The position numbers were made by a program, and so were the translations under genes. A stretch of DNA of 64,000 bases, from positions 62,001-126,000 of the forward strand of contig NZ_JBQCFP010000023.1 of NCBI RefSeq assembly GCF_051958935.1, given 5' to 3'. This DNA comes from Dokdonella_A sp051958935. Lineage in GTDB: Bacteria > Pseudomonadota > Gammaproteobacteria > Xanthomonadales > Rhodanobacteraceae. The notes beneath the pieces were generated by a model. It saw only the letters and a list, made by a program, of their open reading frames with translations, was not told where the DNA came from and did not search any database. Every line of letters starts with the position of its first letter. The first letter of the stretch is position 1. Shown here piece by piece: positions 48,895 through 57,885 of the stretch.

Positions 48895-49476
48895 ATGCCC
48901 GGACATGCTGCCCTGCCGCAATCCGCGACGCCCGATCAGCACCACTGGCTTGCGCTGCTGGACGCCTATGAACAGGCGCATCCGGCCGAGATCGAGGTGA
49001 TCGCCGTCTTTCGTGAACTCGCCAGTACGGATGCGAACGCGGCCCGACGCGAACGCAGGGCGGGGCACCTGACCGGCTCGGCCTGGCTCGTCAGCGCCGA
49101 CGGCGCGCGCGTGCTCCTGACCCACCACCGCAAGCTGGACCGCTGGCTGCAGCTCGGCGGCCACGCCGACGGCGACGCCGATCTCGCGCGCGTCGCGCTG
49201 CGCGAGGCCGAGGAAGAGTCGGGCCTAGCCGACCTCGCGGTGGAGCCGATCGTGTTCGATCTCGACCGCCATCGCATCCCCGCGCGTCGCGACGAACCAG
49301 AGCACTGGCACTACGACGTGCGCTTCGTCGTGCGCGCGCGCGGCAGCGAGGCCTTCGTCGTCGGCGAGGAGTCGCATGCGCTCGCCTGGCGCGATGTTGC
49401 GGAAATTGCGCGCGACGTGACGGCCGATGTTTCGCTGCGGCGCATGGCGCGCAAGTGGCTCGCGCGCGGCGCGTGA
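48895..49476 (+). CDS. Nudix hydrolase
   Basis: 193-residue cytosolic Nudix protein. The Nudix box reads GGHADGDADLARVALREAEEESGL-like with REAEEESG intact, but the first acidic position (normally Glu) is Ala and the neighbouring residues are Asp, as in a sub-group of large Nudix proteins with the GGHADG form. An N-terminal helix (about 15-60) and the lead segment GSAWLVSADGARVLLTHHRK precede the box. The substrate is unknown. It is divergent from the permease gene with 160 bases between, holding no recognised site. Confidence 0.85.
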   Translation: MPGHAALPQSATPDQHHWLALLDAYEQAHPAEIEVIAVFRELASTDANAARRERRAGHLTGSAWLVSADGARVLLTHHRKLDRWLQLGGHADGDADLARVALREAEEESGLADLAVEPIVFDLDRHRIPARRDEPEHWHYDVRFVVRARGSEAFVVGEESHALAWRDVAEIARDVTADVSLRRMARKWLARGA

Positions 49477-49592
49477 CCTCTCGCTTCGTCGCGGCGCACG
49501 CTCCGTCCACCGCAACGGATACCGCGGCGACGTGCAGTCGACGAGTGGCGGCTACGAACATGCATCCGTCCATCACGCGAGGAATCGAACCG

Positions 49593-50480
49593 ATGTCGAT
49601 GCGCCCAAAGATGTCCCGGTCATTCGTCGCGGCGATCGCATCGGTGGTCGCGACCTTCGCATCCGCGGCGCTCGCCGGCGAACGCGTCGATGCGTGGACG
49701 CCCGCGGGCGTGTCGAGTCCGCAGTTCGAATCGCACGCGGCCTTCGATCCGCGCGACGGCGATTTCTGGTTCGTGCGCAGCTCGCCGAAGTTCGAAGGCT
49801 GGCGCATCCTCGTGAGCCGGTGCGGCGCCACCGGCTGGAGCACGCCGCAGCCGCCCGCGTTCGCCGGTGACGGCGTCGAAGCCGATCCCTGGTTCACCCC
49901 CGACGGTCGCACGCTGTATTTCATTTCGACGCGAACCACCGACGGGATCAGGCGCAAGGACCTCGACATCTGGCGCGTCCAGCGCGGCGCGGACGGACGC
50001 TGGGGCACGCCGCAGCGACTGCCGGAACCGGTCAATTCGAGCGCACAGGAATGGTTCCCGCGCCTCGCCGCCGACGGCTGGCTGTACTTCGGCTCGGCCC
50101 GCGCGGGCGGCCATGGCAAGACCGACATCTGGCGCGCGCGCGAGCGCGACGGGACCTGGCTCGTCGAGAACGCGGGCGCCGCGTTCAACGGCCCCGGCGA
50201 CGAGTACGAGCCGCTGCCCTCGCCGGACGGCACCTGGATGCTCGTCGAGGGCGAGGACAGCTACTACCGCGTGCGCCGCGACGGCGACGGCTGGCATCCG
50301 CGCGAGAAACTGCCGGTCGAAATCAATAGCAACGGCAGCGAGATCGGTGCGGTGTTCTCGCCGAGCGGGCGCACGGTCCTGTTCGCGCGCGACACGAAGG
50401 GACCGCTGTCCGGCGAATTCTTCGTCTGGCACGTCGGTGCGGACGAAGCATGGCCGCCGGCATGCCCCGCGGCGAAGTGA
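49593..50480 (+). CDS. exported TolB/PD40-like beta-propeller protein
   Basis: 295-residue exported protein. Signal peptide MRPKMSRSFVAAIASVVATF then cleavage after ALA. It carries about five PD40-type repeats: SSPQFESHAAFDPRDGDFWF, DPWFTPDGRTLYFIS, EWFPRLAADGWLYFGSARAG, YEPLPSPDGTWMLVEG and EIGAVFSPSGRTVLFARD. This is the form of TolB-like propellers or OmpA-associated Pd40 proteins. GAGGA is 9 bases before ATG 49593; ATG 49560 upstream is less well placed. Function is unknown. Confidence 0.82.
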   Translation: MSMRPKMSRSFVAAIASVVATFASAALAGERVDAWTPAGVSSPQFESHAAFDPRDGDFWFVRSSPKFEGWRILVSRCGATGWSTPQPPAFAGDGVEADPWFTPDGRTLYFISTRTTDGIRRKDLDIWRVQRGADGRWGTPQRLPEPVNSSAQEWFPRLAADGWLYFGSARAGGHGKTDIWRARERDGTWLVENAGAAFNGPGDEYEPLPSPDGTWMLVEGEDSYYRVRRDGDGWHPREKLPVEINSNGSEIGAVFSPSGRTVLFARDTKGPLSGEFFVWHVGADEAWPPACPAAK

Positions 50481-50513
50481 AGCGCGCGCCACGCACGTCG
50501 GCGCGCGACGCGG

Positions 50514-51077
50514 TCACGCGCGTCCGGCGAACTCGCCCGTGACGGTGTTGACGTTCACCTTTTCGCCGGTCGTGATGTACTCGGGTACCTGGATCTCGAT
50601 GCCGGTCGAGAGCTTGGCGGGCTTCGGCCGTTTCGTCGCCGTCGCGCCCTTGAGTTCCGGTGCCGTCTCGACGACTTCGAGCACGACCGACTGCGGCAGC
50701 TGCAGCGCGACCGGTGCGTCCTCGATCAGCTGCACGTAGCAGCCCTCGATGCCGTCGACGAGATAGCCCGCGGCGTCGCCGATCGCACTCGCGTCGAGCG
50801 TGTACTGGGTGTAATCCTCGCTGTCCATGAACACGAACGCGTCGCCGTCCTTGTACGAGTAGGTGACGGCACGGCGCACGAGCTCGGTTTCGCGCAGTTC
50901 ATCCTCGGCGCGCATCGACACGTCGAGCTTGGTGCCGCCCGGCACGCTGTACATGATGAAGCGATAGGTGACATTGCCACCGCGGCCCTGCGGCGAGCTG
51001 CGTTCGATGTCGCGCACCTGCCAGACCTTGCCTTCGTGTTCGACGACGTTGCCCTTCTTGACTTCCGCTGCTCGCAT
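50514..51077 (-). CDS. efpL: elongation factor P-like protein
   Basis: 187-residue EF-P paralogue (YeiP/EfpL), which relieves ribosome stalling. Three beta-barrel domains: the KOW-like N-domain (VVEHEGKVWQVRDIERSSPQ), the OB central domain (AFVFMDSEDYTQYTLDAS), and the C-domain (KPAKLSTGIEIQVPEYITTG, ending NTVTGEFAGRA). At the tip of the first domain, where EF-P has its modified Lys, the residue is Arg32 in SPQGRGGN, as in EfpL. ATG at 51077. It is convergent with the propeller gene; only 33 bases lie between. Confidence 0.93.
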   Translation of the reverse strand: MRAAEVKKGNVVEHEGKVWQVRDIERSSPQGRGGNVTYRFIMYSVPGGTKLDVSMRAEDELRETELVRRAVTYSYKDGDAFVFMDSEDYTQYTLDASAIGDAAGYLVDGIEGCYVQLIEDAPVALQLPQSVVLEVVETAPELKGATATKRPKPAKLSTGIEIQVPEYITTGEKVNVNTVTGEFAGRA

Positions 51078-51194
51078 GGGAGTTCCGTAGCTTGAGTGTT
51101 CATGCGCCGCGCTCGCTGCGAGGCGGCTGCCAGTCCCGCATTATCGTCGATCCCCCCGAGTCCGCGACAGCGCCGCCGCCCGGCGCCGCGGCCG

Positions 51195-53201
51195 TCAGTG
51201 CGCCGACGGCAGCGATCCCTCGGGGAAGTGCGCGACGGCGTAGACCGACCCTTCGACCGTCATGTGGTAGATGTCGTAGAACATGATCGACGAGGCGTCG
51301 TCGCGCGTGCGCGTGAGGCAGCCCGATCCGTCGCAGAGGATCGACAGCATCGACACGTACGCGACGCCGGGCCGGGCAACGAGCTTCGCGAAGTCCTGGT
51401 CGAACGCCTTTTGCTGCGCGGCCGTGGCCGTCGGCAGGCGGCGCGGCATCCGGTGCGCCGGCACGTCCGCCTTGGCGCGGGCGTAGAGGATTCCCGGCAA
51501 CCCCGACGGCCAGAGCGGCCCCGGACCGACGACGAGCACGCGACCCACGCCGGCGGCGAGCAGTCGATCGATCGTCGCGGGCAGCCGTTGCCACGCATAC
51601 GACGGCCAGTAGGCGGACAGCACGACTTCCGCCGGGCGCTCGCGCGCGATGCGTGCGAATACGGCGTCGTTGATCGACCGGCAAAACGGACGCTGGTCGG
51701 AGTCGACGTCGAGAATCGGCGGGCATCCGCTCGCGGTGAGCTGGGTCAACGTGAAGCGCCCACGGGCGACCGCTTCGAGGCCGGGGTAGAGGTGGCCGGC
51801 ATGCGAGTCACCCCACAGGACGACCGGGGGCGATCCGGCGACCGCGGTCGTGCACGCGCGAAACTGGCGGAAATCCTGCTCGGGCCGCAGGAAGCACTCG
51901 CCTTCGCGGAACGGCACCGCATACTCGAACTTGAACGCGGCGAGGGCGGTCAACGTATCCGGCGTACGTGCCGGAAAGCCCGCGTGCCGGTAGACGCTCC
52001 AGCCCGCGAGCCCCGCGACCGCAAGTACAGCGCACGCGCCCGCGACCTTGATGCGCGAACGCGATCCGGTCCGCACCGGCTTGTCGATCCATGCATGGGT
52101 CGCCCACGCCAGCGGGAAACTCACGGCGATCGCGAGCGCGCGCAGCCCGGCGTCCGAATCTTCCGGGCGGGCGATGTGCACGAAGGCCAGCAACGGCCAA
52201 TGCCACAGATACAGCTGGAAGCTGATCAGGCCGATCCAGACCATCGGCCGGCACGCGAGCACATGGCGATTGACGATCGCTTCGGGACCGGCCCAGATCA
52301 GCGCGGTCGAACCCGCGACGGGAAGCACGGCCCACCACCCGGGGAACGGGCGCTTCGCGTCGATGAGCAGGAGACCTGCCGCAACGAATATGGCTCCGCC
52401 GATCGACGCGGCGTCGCGTGTCCACCGCGCATTCCAGGGACCGGGGGCACCCGCCGCGCTCCCGGCAAACCCTGCATAGGCGAGCAGGCAGCCCGCGGCG
52501 AGTTCCCAGAAGCGCGCGTGCGGCAGGTAGAACGCGCCGGGCCCATCGCGCGGCACCAGCCACAGGTTCGCGGCGAACGAGGCCGCCGCGACGATCAGCA
52601 GCAGCGGCATGCGGGCCGCGCGCACGCGCCAGGCGACGAACACCAGCAGCGGGAACGCGATGTAGAACTGCTCCTCGATCCCGAGCGACCACAGGTGCAG
52701 CAGCGGCTTGGCGTCGGCGGTGCCGTCGAAATAGCCGGACTCCACCCACAACGCGATGTTCGACACGAATCCGGCGCCCGCGGCCACGTGCTTGCCGAGC
52801 TGTGCGTAGTCCAGTTGCCGGAGGATCAGCCAGCCGAGTCCGAGCGCGGCGAAGAGGATGACCGCGAGCGATGGAAAGATGCGTCGCGCGCGCCGTGCGT
52901 AGAAATGGCGGAAGCTGAAGGTGCCCGCCACGAGACCGGAAAAAACGATACGCGAGATCAGGAAACCGGAGATGACGAAGAACACGTCGACGCCGGTGAA
53001 GCCGCCGCGCATCCACTGCGGAAACGCGTGGAATGCGAGCACCGCCAGGATAGCCACCGCGCGCAAGCCGTCGATGTCGGGCCGATAGGCGCCTGCCTCG
53101 GTGCGCGGAGAGGTGACGGGGCCGTCGAGCCGCAGATCCATCGGTGCCGGCGCCGATGCCTCCGGGCGGGTGTCGGCGGGATCCAAGCGCAGGCTGGTCA
53201 T
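51195..53201 (-). CDS. OafA/YrhL-type acyltransferase with SGNH domain
   Basis: 668-residue membrane acyltransferase. The N-terminal acyltransferase-3 domain (about 40-400) has YRPDIDGLRAVAILAVLAFH and FFVISGFLISR, GTADAKPLLHLWSLGIEEQF with the conserved His and Glu, and about 10 helices. The C-terminal SGNH hydrolase-like domain (about 430-660) has block I VVLWGDSHAGHLYPG and a weakened block V (FYDIYHMTVEGS). Such fusions O-acetylate lipopolysaccharide O-antigen or peptidoglycan from the periplasmic side. Start at ATG 53201. No glycan gene cluster is adjacent. Confidence 0.9.
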   Translation of the reverse strand: MTSLRLDPADTRPEASAPAPMDLRLDGPVTSPRTEAGAYRPDIDGLRAVAILAVLAFHAFPQWMRGGFTGVDVFFVISGFLISRIVFSGLVAGTFSFRHFYARRARRIFPSLAVILFAALGLGWLILRQLDYAQLGKHVAAGAGFVSNIALWVESGYFDGTADAKPLLHLWSLGIEEQFYIAFPLLVFVAWRVRAARMPLLLIVAAASFAANLWLVPRDGPGAFYLPHARFWELAAGCLLAYAGFAGSAAGAPGPWNARWTRDAASIGGAIFVAAGLLLIDAKRPFPGWWAVLPVAGSTALIWAGPEAIVNRHVLACRPMVWIGLISFQLYLWHWPLLAFVHIARPEDSDAGLRALAIAVSFPLAWATHAWIDKPVRTGSRSRIKVAGACAVLAVAGLAGWSVYRHAGFPARTPDTLTALAAFKFEYAVPFREGECFLRPEQDFRQFRACTTAVAGSPPVVLWGDSHAGHLYPGLEAVARGRFTLTQLTASGCPPILDVDSDQRPFCRSINDAVFARIARERPAEVVLSAYWPSYAWQRLPATIDRLLAAGVGRVLVVGPGPLWPSGLPGILYARAKADVPAHRMPRRLPTATAAQQKAFDQDFAKLVARPGVAYVSMLSILCDGSGCLTRTRDDASSIMFYDIYHMTVEGSVYAVAHFPEGSLPSAH

Positions 53202-53297
53202 CGCGTAACCGGATCGGCGGAAGGTGATGGCGTCGATGCGCGCGGCCTCGACGGGTCGGGCGTCGCGCCGTCCAGCGGACGGCGCGATGCGAAGGCG

Positions 53298-54065
53298 CTA
53301 CTTCGGCGCGAGGCGGATCGCGCCGTCGATGCGGATCGTCTCGCCGTTGAGGTAGCGGTTCTGCAGGATGAAGGCGACCGTGTCGGCGAATTCTTCGGGC
53401 TTGCCGAGGCGCGACGGGTAGGGCACCTGCGCGCACAGCGACTGGTACACCTGCTCCGGCATGCCGTCGACCATCGGCGTGTGGAACACACCCGGCGCGA
53501 CGGTCATCACGCGCACGCCGATGCGCGCGAACTCGCGCGCCATCGGCAGCGTCATGCCGACCACGCCCCCTTTCGAGGCCGAATAGGCGGCCTGGCCGAT
53601 CTGTCCTTCGAACGCGGCGATCGACGCGGTGTTGACGATCACGCCGCGCTCGCCGTCCTCGCCCGGCGCGTTGTGCTGCATGAGGTCGGCGGCCGCCTTG
53701 GCGACGTTGAAGCTGCCGACGAGGTTGACCATGACCGTGGTGGAGAACGTCTTCAGCGGCATCGGGCCTTCCTTGCCGAGCACGCGGCCCGCGCCGAGGA
53801 TGCCCGCGCAGCTGATCGCCGCGTTGAGCCCGCCGAGTTTCGCATGCACGTCCTTCAGGGTCGCGGCGACGCCGGCCTCGTCGGTGACGTCGGTGCGGAA
53901 GTAGCTCGCGCCAGCGCCGAGTTCGGCCGCGGCGGCATGGCCCTTTTCGTCGTTGACGTCGAGCAGCGCGACCTTGGCGCCGTGCGCGACGAGATGCCGG
54001 GCGACGGCGAAGCCGAGCCCGGATGCGCCGCCCGTGACGGCGGCCTTGACCTGATCGAGTGGCAT
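53298..54065 (-). CDS. short-chain dehydrogenase, 3-hydroxyacyl-CoA dehydrogenase type II-like
   Basis: 255-residue SDR. The Rossmann motif is AAVTGGASGLGFAVARHLVA; NAAISCAGILG is the NNAG variant; the active site has IVNTASIAAFEGQIGQAAYSASK with Ser, Tyr and Lys. RVLGKEGPMPLKTFSTTVMVNLVG and the C-terminal LNGETIRIDGAIRLAPK match the HSD17B10-like 3-hydroxyacyl-CoA/2-methyl-3-hydroxybutyryl-CoA dehydrogenase group. It may serve isoleucine or fatty acid oxidation. It stands alone, divergent from the S8 peptidase gene. Confidence 0.92.
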   Translation of the reverse strand: MPLDQVKAAVTGGASGLGFAVARHLVAHGAKVALLDVNDEKGHAAAAELGAGASYFRTDVTDEAGVAATLKDVHAKLGGLNAAISCAGILGAGRVLGKEGPMPLKTFSTTVMVNLVGSFNVAKAAADLMQHNAPGEDGERGVIVNTASIAAFEGQIGQAAYSASKGGVVGMTLPMAREFARIGVRVMTVAPGVFHTPMVDGMPEQVYQSLCAQVPYPSRLGKPEEFADTVAFILQNRYLNGETIRIDGAIRLAPK

Positions 54066-54217
54066 GGGAATTCCGGCGGCAAAAACGGGCCGCGGATTCT
54101 ATCAGTCCGCGCATGCCGGCGGCGCGAGCGCATCGATGCGGTCGCGCTGGCACGCTGGCCGACGCGCGCGCATGGCGGAGTCGCCCGCGATGCGGCGTAA
54201 GGGGGACGGGCAAGGGT

Positions 54218-54237
54218 GGCGCGCCGGCCGGCGCGCC
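54218..54237. promoter_or_regulatory. 20-bp perfect palindrome upstream of S8 peptidase gene
   Basis: GGCGCGCCGGCCGGCGCGCC lies 58 bases before the ATG. It could form a hairpin in the mRNA leader or be a binding site, but high GC makes chance palindromes more likely. Confidence 0.4.
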
Positions 54238-54295
54238 TGGATCGCACCGGACGCGGCATCGCCATCCGGCGCAGCAATCGGGAGGAAACCCGCAC

Positions 54296-57172
54296 ATGAA
54301 GCGCCTGTCCCTGGGCCTGCTCGCGACCGCGGTCGCGCTCGGCCTTTCAACACCGACGATCGCGGCCTCGCCGGCTGCTCCAGCCGACGCCGATGCGCTC
54401 GCACGCGCGCTCGGCATCGCAGCGGAGCGGCTGCAGCACATCGATGCGTCCGACGAAACCCTGCTCGATGGCCGCGAGTTGCACACGGTGAAGGCGATCG
54501 ATGCGGTGACCGGCGAGCCGGTCGGCCGGACCTTCAGCAACGGCGTTGCCGTGGATGCAGCCCGTGCGCGCGCGGAGGCCGGAGCGAACTGGCGCATGGC
54601 CTACGGCGCGCTGACGCCCGACCTGCTCGAACGCCTGCAGGCGACGGCGGCGGGCGAACGCCTCGTCGTCGACCTCTGGTACGTGGTCGACCTGCCTGAC
54701 GACGGCGGCGGTCCGAGCGGTGGCGTGCAGGCGCAGTCCATGCATGGCGGAGGGCCTGGCGATGCGGCCATGGTGGCCGATGGTGACAAGCGCGCAGCGG
54801 TGCCGCTCGACGAGCGGCCTGCGCTCGCGCCCGTCGTGCCCGCTGCTGCGAGCGCCCCTGCATTCGAGCAGGAACCGCTGAAGGCAGGCGACGATCCCGC
54901 GCACGGCGCACGCCTTGCCGCCGAGCGCGCGGAGCGGGCCGCCGCGGTCGCTGCGGTCGAAGCCGGCAACCAGTTCCGCATCGCGGACCTGCGCGCCGCG
55001 CTCGCCGCGCCGCGCGATGCGATGCTGCAGCGACTCGAGGCGAGCGGTGCGCGCATCGTCTATGCGAGCGACATCGTGCCGTCGATCATCGTCGAGCTCA
55101 CGCCGGGCGCAGCCTGGTCGATCTCACGCTGGCAGGAGGTCGCAATCCTCGACGACACCGCCGGCGAACGAGGTCCGAGCCTCGACGTCGCCCGACCGAC
55201 CGACAACGTCACGCCGGTCAACGCGGTCGGCTATGACGGCAGCGGCGTGACCGTCGCGGTCGTCGAGGGCGGCCGGATCTATCCCAGCAACCCGTTCATG
55301 ACGGTGTCGCAGAGTCGCGACACCGGGTTGCCGACGGCCGACCACACCACGTGGGTCGGTGGCATCATCGCGAGCACGCATTCGACGCACCACGGCCTGG
55401 CCGCGGGCAGCACGCTGATCAGCGCGAACGGTGACTACGACACCAGCGGCTCGCTCGAAGCGGCGACCGACTGGGGCGCGGCGCGCGCGCAGGTGCTCAA
55501 TCACAGCTGGGGCTTCAAGAATGTCGCCAGCAATGCGCTCAACGCGTTCGACCGCCGCCTCGACTACATCGCGCGCAACTCGTTCCGCCTCAACGTGCAC
55601 GCGGCCGGCAACTACGGCGCACCCGATTGCGGACAAACGCCGCCCAGCACCGTGTACGGCGTGGAGTCACCCGGGCGCGGCTACAACACGCTCACCGTCG
55701 GCGGCTACGACGATCACAACACGATCGGCTGGAGCGACGACAACCGTTACAACTGCTCGGCCAACGGCTGGCCGGTCGGCGATGGCGCCGGCGGCACGCA
55801 TGTCAAGCCGGAGGTCGACGCCGGCGCGGTCGACATCGTCTCGCTCGCGCAGACCACGAGTTCGACCTCGCCGCTCAGCGGTGGCCTGTGGGGCACCAGT
55901 TTCGCCGCGCCGGCCACTTCGGCGCTCGCCGCCGATCTCATGGAAGCCGACAGCCAACTCGCAGGCTCGCCGGTCGCGACGCGCGCGCTGATGATGGTCG
56001 GGGCGCTGCGCGCCGCGGGCGACCGGCCGACCATCGACGGCACCGCGTCGATCTACGCCACCGAGAACGGCCCGTGGTGGTTCCAGGGCGTCGATGCCTC
56101 GAGCTTCCCGAAGACCTACGAGGTCTATGCGCACGAAGGCCAGCGCGTGCGTTTCGCGATCGGCTGGATGTCCAATGTCACGTTGAGCGGCTCGACTTAT
56201 TCCAACGACAACATCCCGGCCGACCTCGACCTCACGGTGTATCGCGGCGACGGCACCACCTTCGTCACGAACTCGAACAGCTCCTACAACAACTTCGAAC
56301 TCGTCGACTTCTACGCGCCGGCGACCGACACCTACAAGTTCAAGATCACGTTGTTCAACACGTGGAGCGGCAGCGGTACGCCGTTCGCGGCGGCGGCACG
56401 CCTCGACGGCGCGCTTCTGTCGCGCGGCTCGTGGTGGCACCTCAACGGCGCGCCGAAAGCCCAGGGCACGTTCTTCGACATCCGCCCGGACAGCGAATAC
56501 GCGGGCTGGGTGCCGTATTGGCGCGGCGTATCGCTGCGTCCGGCGACCAGCGCCGACTACGACCTCGAGCTCTACGGCGCCTCGTGGTTCCTCGACCCGG
56601 TCAACACGTCCGACACGTTCAATCGCCCGCGACTCGCGCTGTCGCAGTATGGCGGCGGTGGCGCCGTCGACTACATCATGGTCGACGGCAATCACTGGCC
56701 GTCCAGCCAGCGCGAGTTCTTCCGCGTGAAGACGTATTCGGGCAGCGGCGACTATTCGATCGTCGCCGCGGACGGCGCGTACTATTCCTCGGGCACCGGC
56801 GGCTTGTACGGACCGTATTCGATGGATGCGAACACGTCCTTGTTCGTCGCCGACATGGGCTTCGAGGCGAACAGCGAACGGCGCGTCACGCTGTTGCCGG
56901 GCAGCGGAGCCGGCTCGGCCGACATGGGCCTCGCGCTCTATCGGTCGAACGGTGCGGATGCGGCGACGTGGGCGCAGGGGCGAAGCCAGTCCATCGCGTC
57001 CGCCGACGCCGCCGGAGCGGGCGCCGGCGAGGCGATACGCTATCGCTTCGATGGGCCAGGCTCCGATTTCCTCGGCCTCGCCGTCTACAACAAGACGCAG
57101 GGCACGTCGCCCTCGTTCTACCTGCTCGTGACGCCGAGCGCGATCTTCACCGACGGCTTCGACGGCAACTGA
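54296..57172 (+). CDS. exported S8 (subtilisin-like) peptidase with altered Asp and IFTDGFDGN tail
   Basis: 958-residue exported protein. Signal peptide MKRLSLGLLATAVALGLS; a long pro-region to about 310. The S8 domain (about 310-570) has VTVAVVEGG where most subtilases have V-x-D-T/S-G, a catalytic-His segment DHTTWVGGIIAST, an oxyanion-like VHAAGNYGA and the catalytic Ser in WGTSFAAPATSALAADLM. C-terminal beta domains follow (about 600-950), and the last residues are IFTDGFDGN. GGAGG precedes ATG 54296. The Glu in place of the catalytic Asp may mean a Glu-type triad or lowered activity. The nearest neighbours are unrelated. Confidence 0.9.
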   Translation: MKRLSLGLLATAVALGLSTPTIAASPAAPADADALARALGIAAERLQHIDASDETLLDGRELHTVKAIDAVTGEPVGRTFSNGVAVDAARARAEAGANWRMAYGALTPDLLERLQATAAGERLVVDLWYVVDLPDDGGGPSGGVQAQSMHGGGPGDAAMVADGDKRAAVPLDERPALAPVVPAAASAPAFEQEPLKAGDDPAHGARLAAERAERAAAVAAVEAGNQFRIADLRAALAAPRDAMLQRLEASGARIVYASDIVPSIIVELTPGAAWSISRWQEVAILDDTAGERGPSLDVARPTDNVTPVNAVGYDGSGVTVAVVEGGRIYPSNPFMTVSQSRDTGLPTADHTTWVGGIIASTHSTHHGLAAGSTLISANGDYDTSGSLEAATDWGAARAQVLNHSWGFKNVASNALNAFDRRLDYIARNSFRLNVHAAGNYGAPDCGQTPPSTVYGVESPGRGYNTLTVGGYDDHNTIGWSDDNRYNCSANGWPVGDGAGGTHVKPEVDAGAVDIVSLAQTTSSTSPLSGGLWGTSFAAPATSALAADLMEADSQLAGSPVATRALMMVGALRAAGDRPTIDGTASIYATENGPWWFQGVDASSFPKTYEVYAHEGQRVRFAIGWMSNVTLSGSTYSNDNIPADLDLTVYRGDGTTFVTNSNSSYNNFELVDFYAPATDTYKFKITLFNTWSGSGTPFAAAARLDGALLSRGSWWHLNGAPKAQGTFFDIRPDSEYAGWVPYWRGVSLRPATSADYDLELYGASWFLDPVNTSDTFNRPRLALSQYGGGGAVDYIMVDGNHWPSSQREFFRVKTYSGSGDYSIVAADGAYYSSGTGGLYGPYSMDANTSLFVADMGFEANSERRVTLLPGSGAGSADMGLALYRSNGADAATWAQGRSQSIASADAAGAGAGEAIRYRFDGPGSDFLGLAVYNKTQGTSPSFYLLVTPSAIFTDGFDGN

Positions 57173-57230
57173 TGCCGGCGGTTCATACCATGCGCGTGAG
57201 GGTGGATCCTTGCGCGCGCGGTACCGCGCG

Positions 57231-57391
57231 CTAGCAGGCTGTTGAAAAACAGCCTGCGGACGCGATCCAGGGATGGATCGCTCGCGAGTCGACGACGCAC
57301 GTCGTTGAATCGCGGAAAGCGAGTCCGGACATGCGCCGGACTCGCTGAGTTGAAAAAGCGCTGGATAGCGCCTTTTCCAACATCCTGCTAG
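57231..57391. mobile_element. 161-bp MITE-like element with terminal inverted repeats
   Basis: The ends CTAGCAGGCTGTTGAAAAA and its partner (inverted CTAGCAGGATGTTGGAAAA) match in 17 of 19 bases, bounded by CTAG. Inside are stacked hairpins: GCAGGCTGTT-GAAA-AACAGCCTGC, GCGATCCA-GGGA-TGGATCGC and GCGAGTCCGG / CCGGACTCGC. No ORF. The right end supplies the TAG stop of the minus-strand GNAT gene. Size and structure are those of a non-autonomous element; no transposase was seen. Confidence 0.8.
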
Positions 57392-57885
57392 AGGTCGAGC
57401 AGGTAGAAGCGGTTGCAGCCGTGATGGCCGGTCGCACCGAGCGCGTGCTCGATGCGGCGAAAGCCACTCGCAATGTAGAGCGACTGCGCGCGGTCCATGC
57501 CGGTCAGTGTCTCCAGGTAGCACTGGCGGAAGCCGAAGCCGCGTGCCGCATCGAGGCAGCGCGCCATCAGCGTACGGCCGGCACCGCGGCCGCGCAATGC
57601 GGGCAGGAAGTACATCTTGCGCAGTTCGCAGACGCCCTCCTCGCCGGCCGCCTGGAGCGGCGCGACGCCGCCGCCGCCGAGCACGGCGCCGCCCGACTCG
57701 ACGACGAAGTAAGCGTGGCGTGGGCCCGCATAATGAGCGCTCATCGCGCCGACTTCGGCGTCGTGGATCGCAAAACCGGGTCCGTCGGCGCCGAACTCGG
57801 GCATCACCGTGCGGATGATCGCGGCGATCGCCGCGTCGTCGCGTGCCTCGATCGGTCGGATCGTGACGTTGCCTGCTCTGTCCAT
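57388..57885 (-). CDS. GNAT-family N-acetyltransferase next to cyanophycinase-like gene
   Basis: 165-residue acetyltransferase. IRPIEARDDAAIAAIIRTVM is the N-terminal strand-helix, CELRKMYFLPALRGRGAGRT the acetyl-CoA-binding motif A (R-G-R-G-A-G), and YIASGFRRIEHALG the late strand with GFR. Start ATG 57885 overlaps the cyanophycinase-like stop by one base (TGATG). The last codon before the stop (Leu) and the TAG itself touch the terminal repeat of the MITE-like element. Tight coupling suggests the two proteins act on a common substrate. Confidence 0.9.
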   Translation of the reverse strand: MDRAGNVTIRPIEARDDAAIAAIIRTVMPEFGADGPGFAIHDAEVGAMSAHYAGPRHAYFVVESGGAVLGGGGVAPLQAAGEEGVCELRKMYFLPALRGRGAGRTLMARCLDAARGFGFRQCYLETLTGMDRAQSLYIASGFRRIEHALGATGHHGCNRFYLLDL

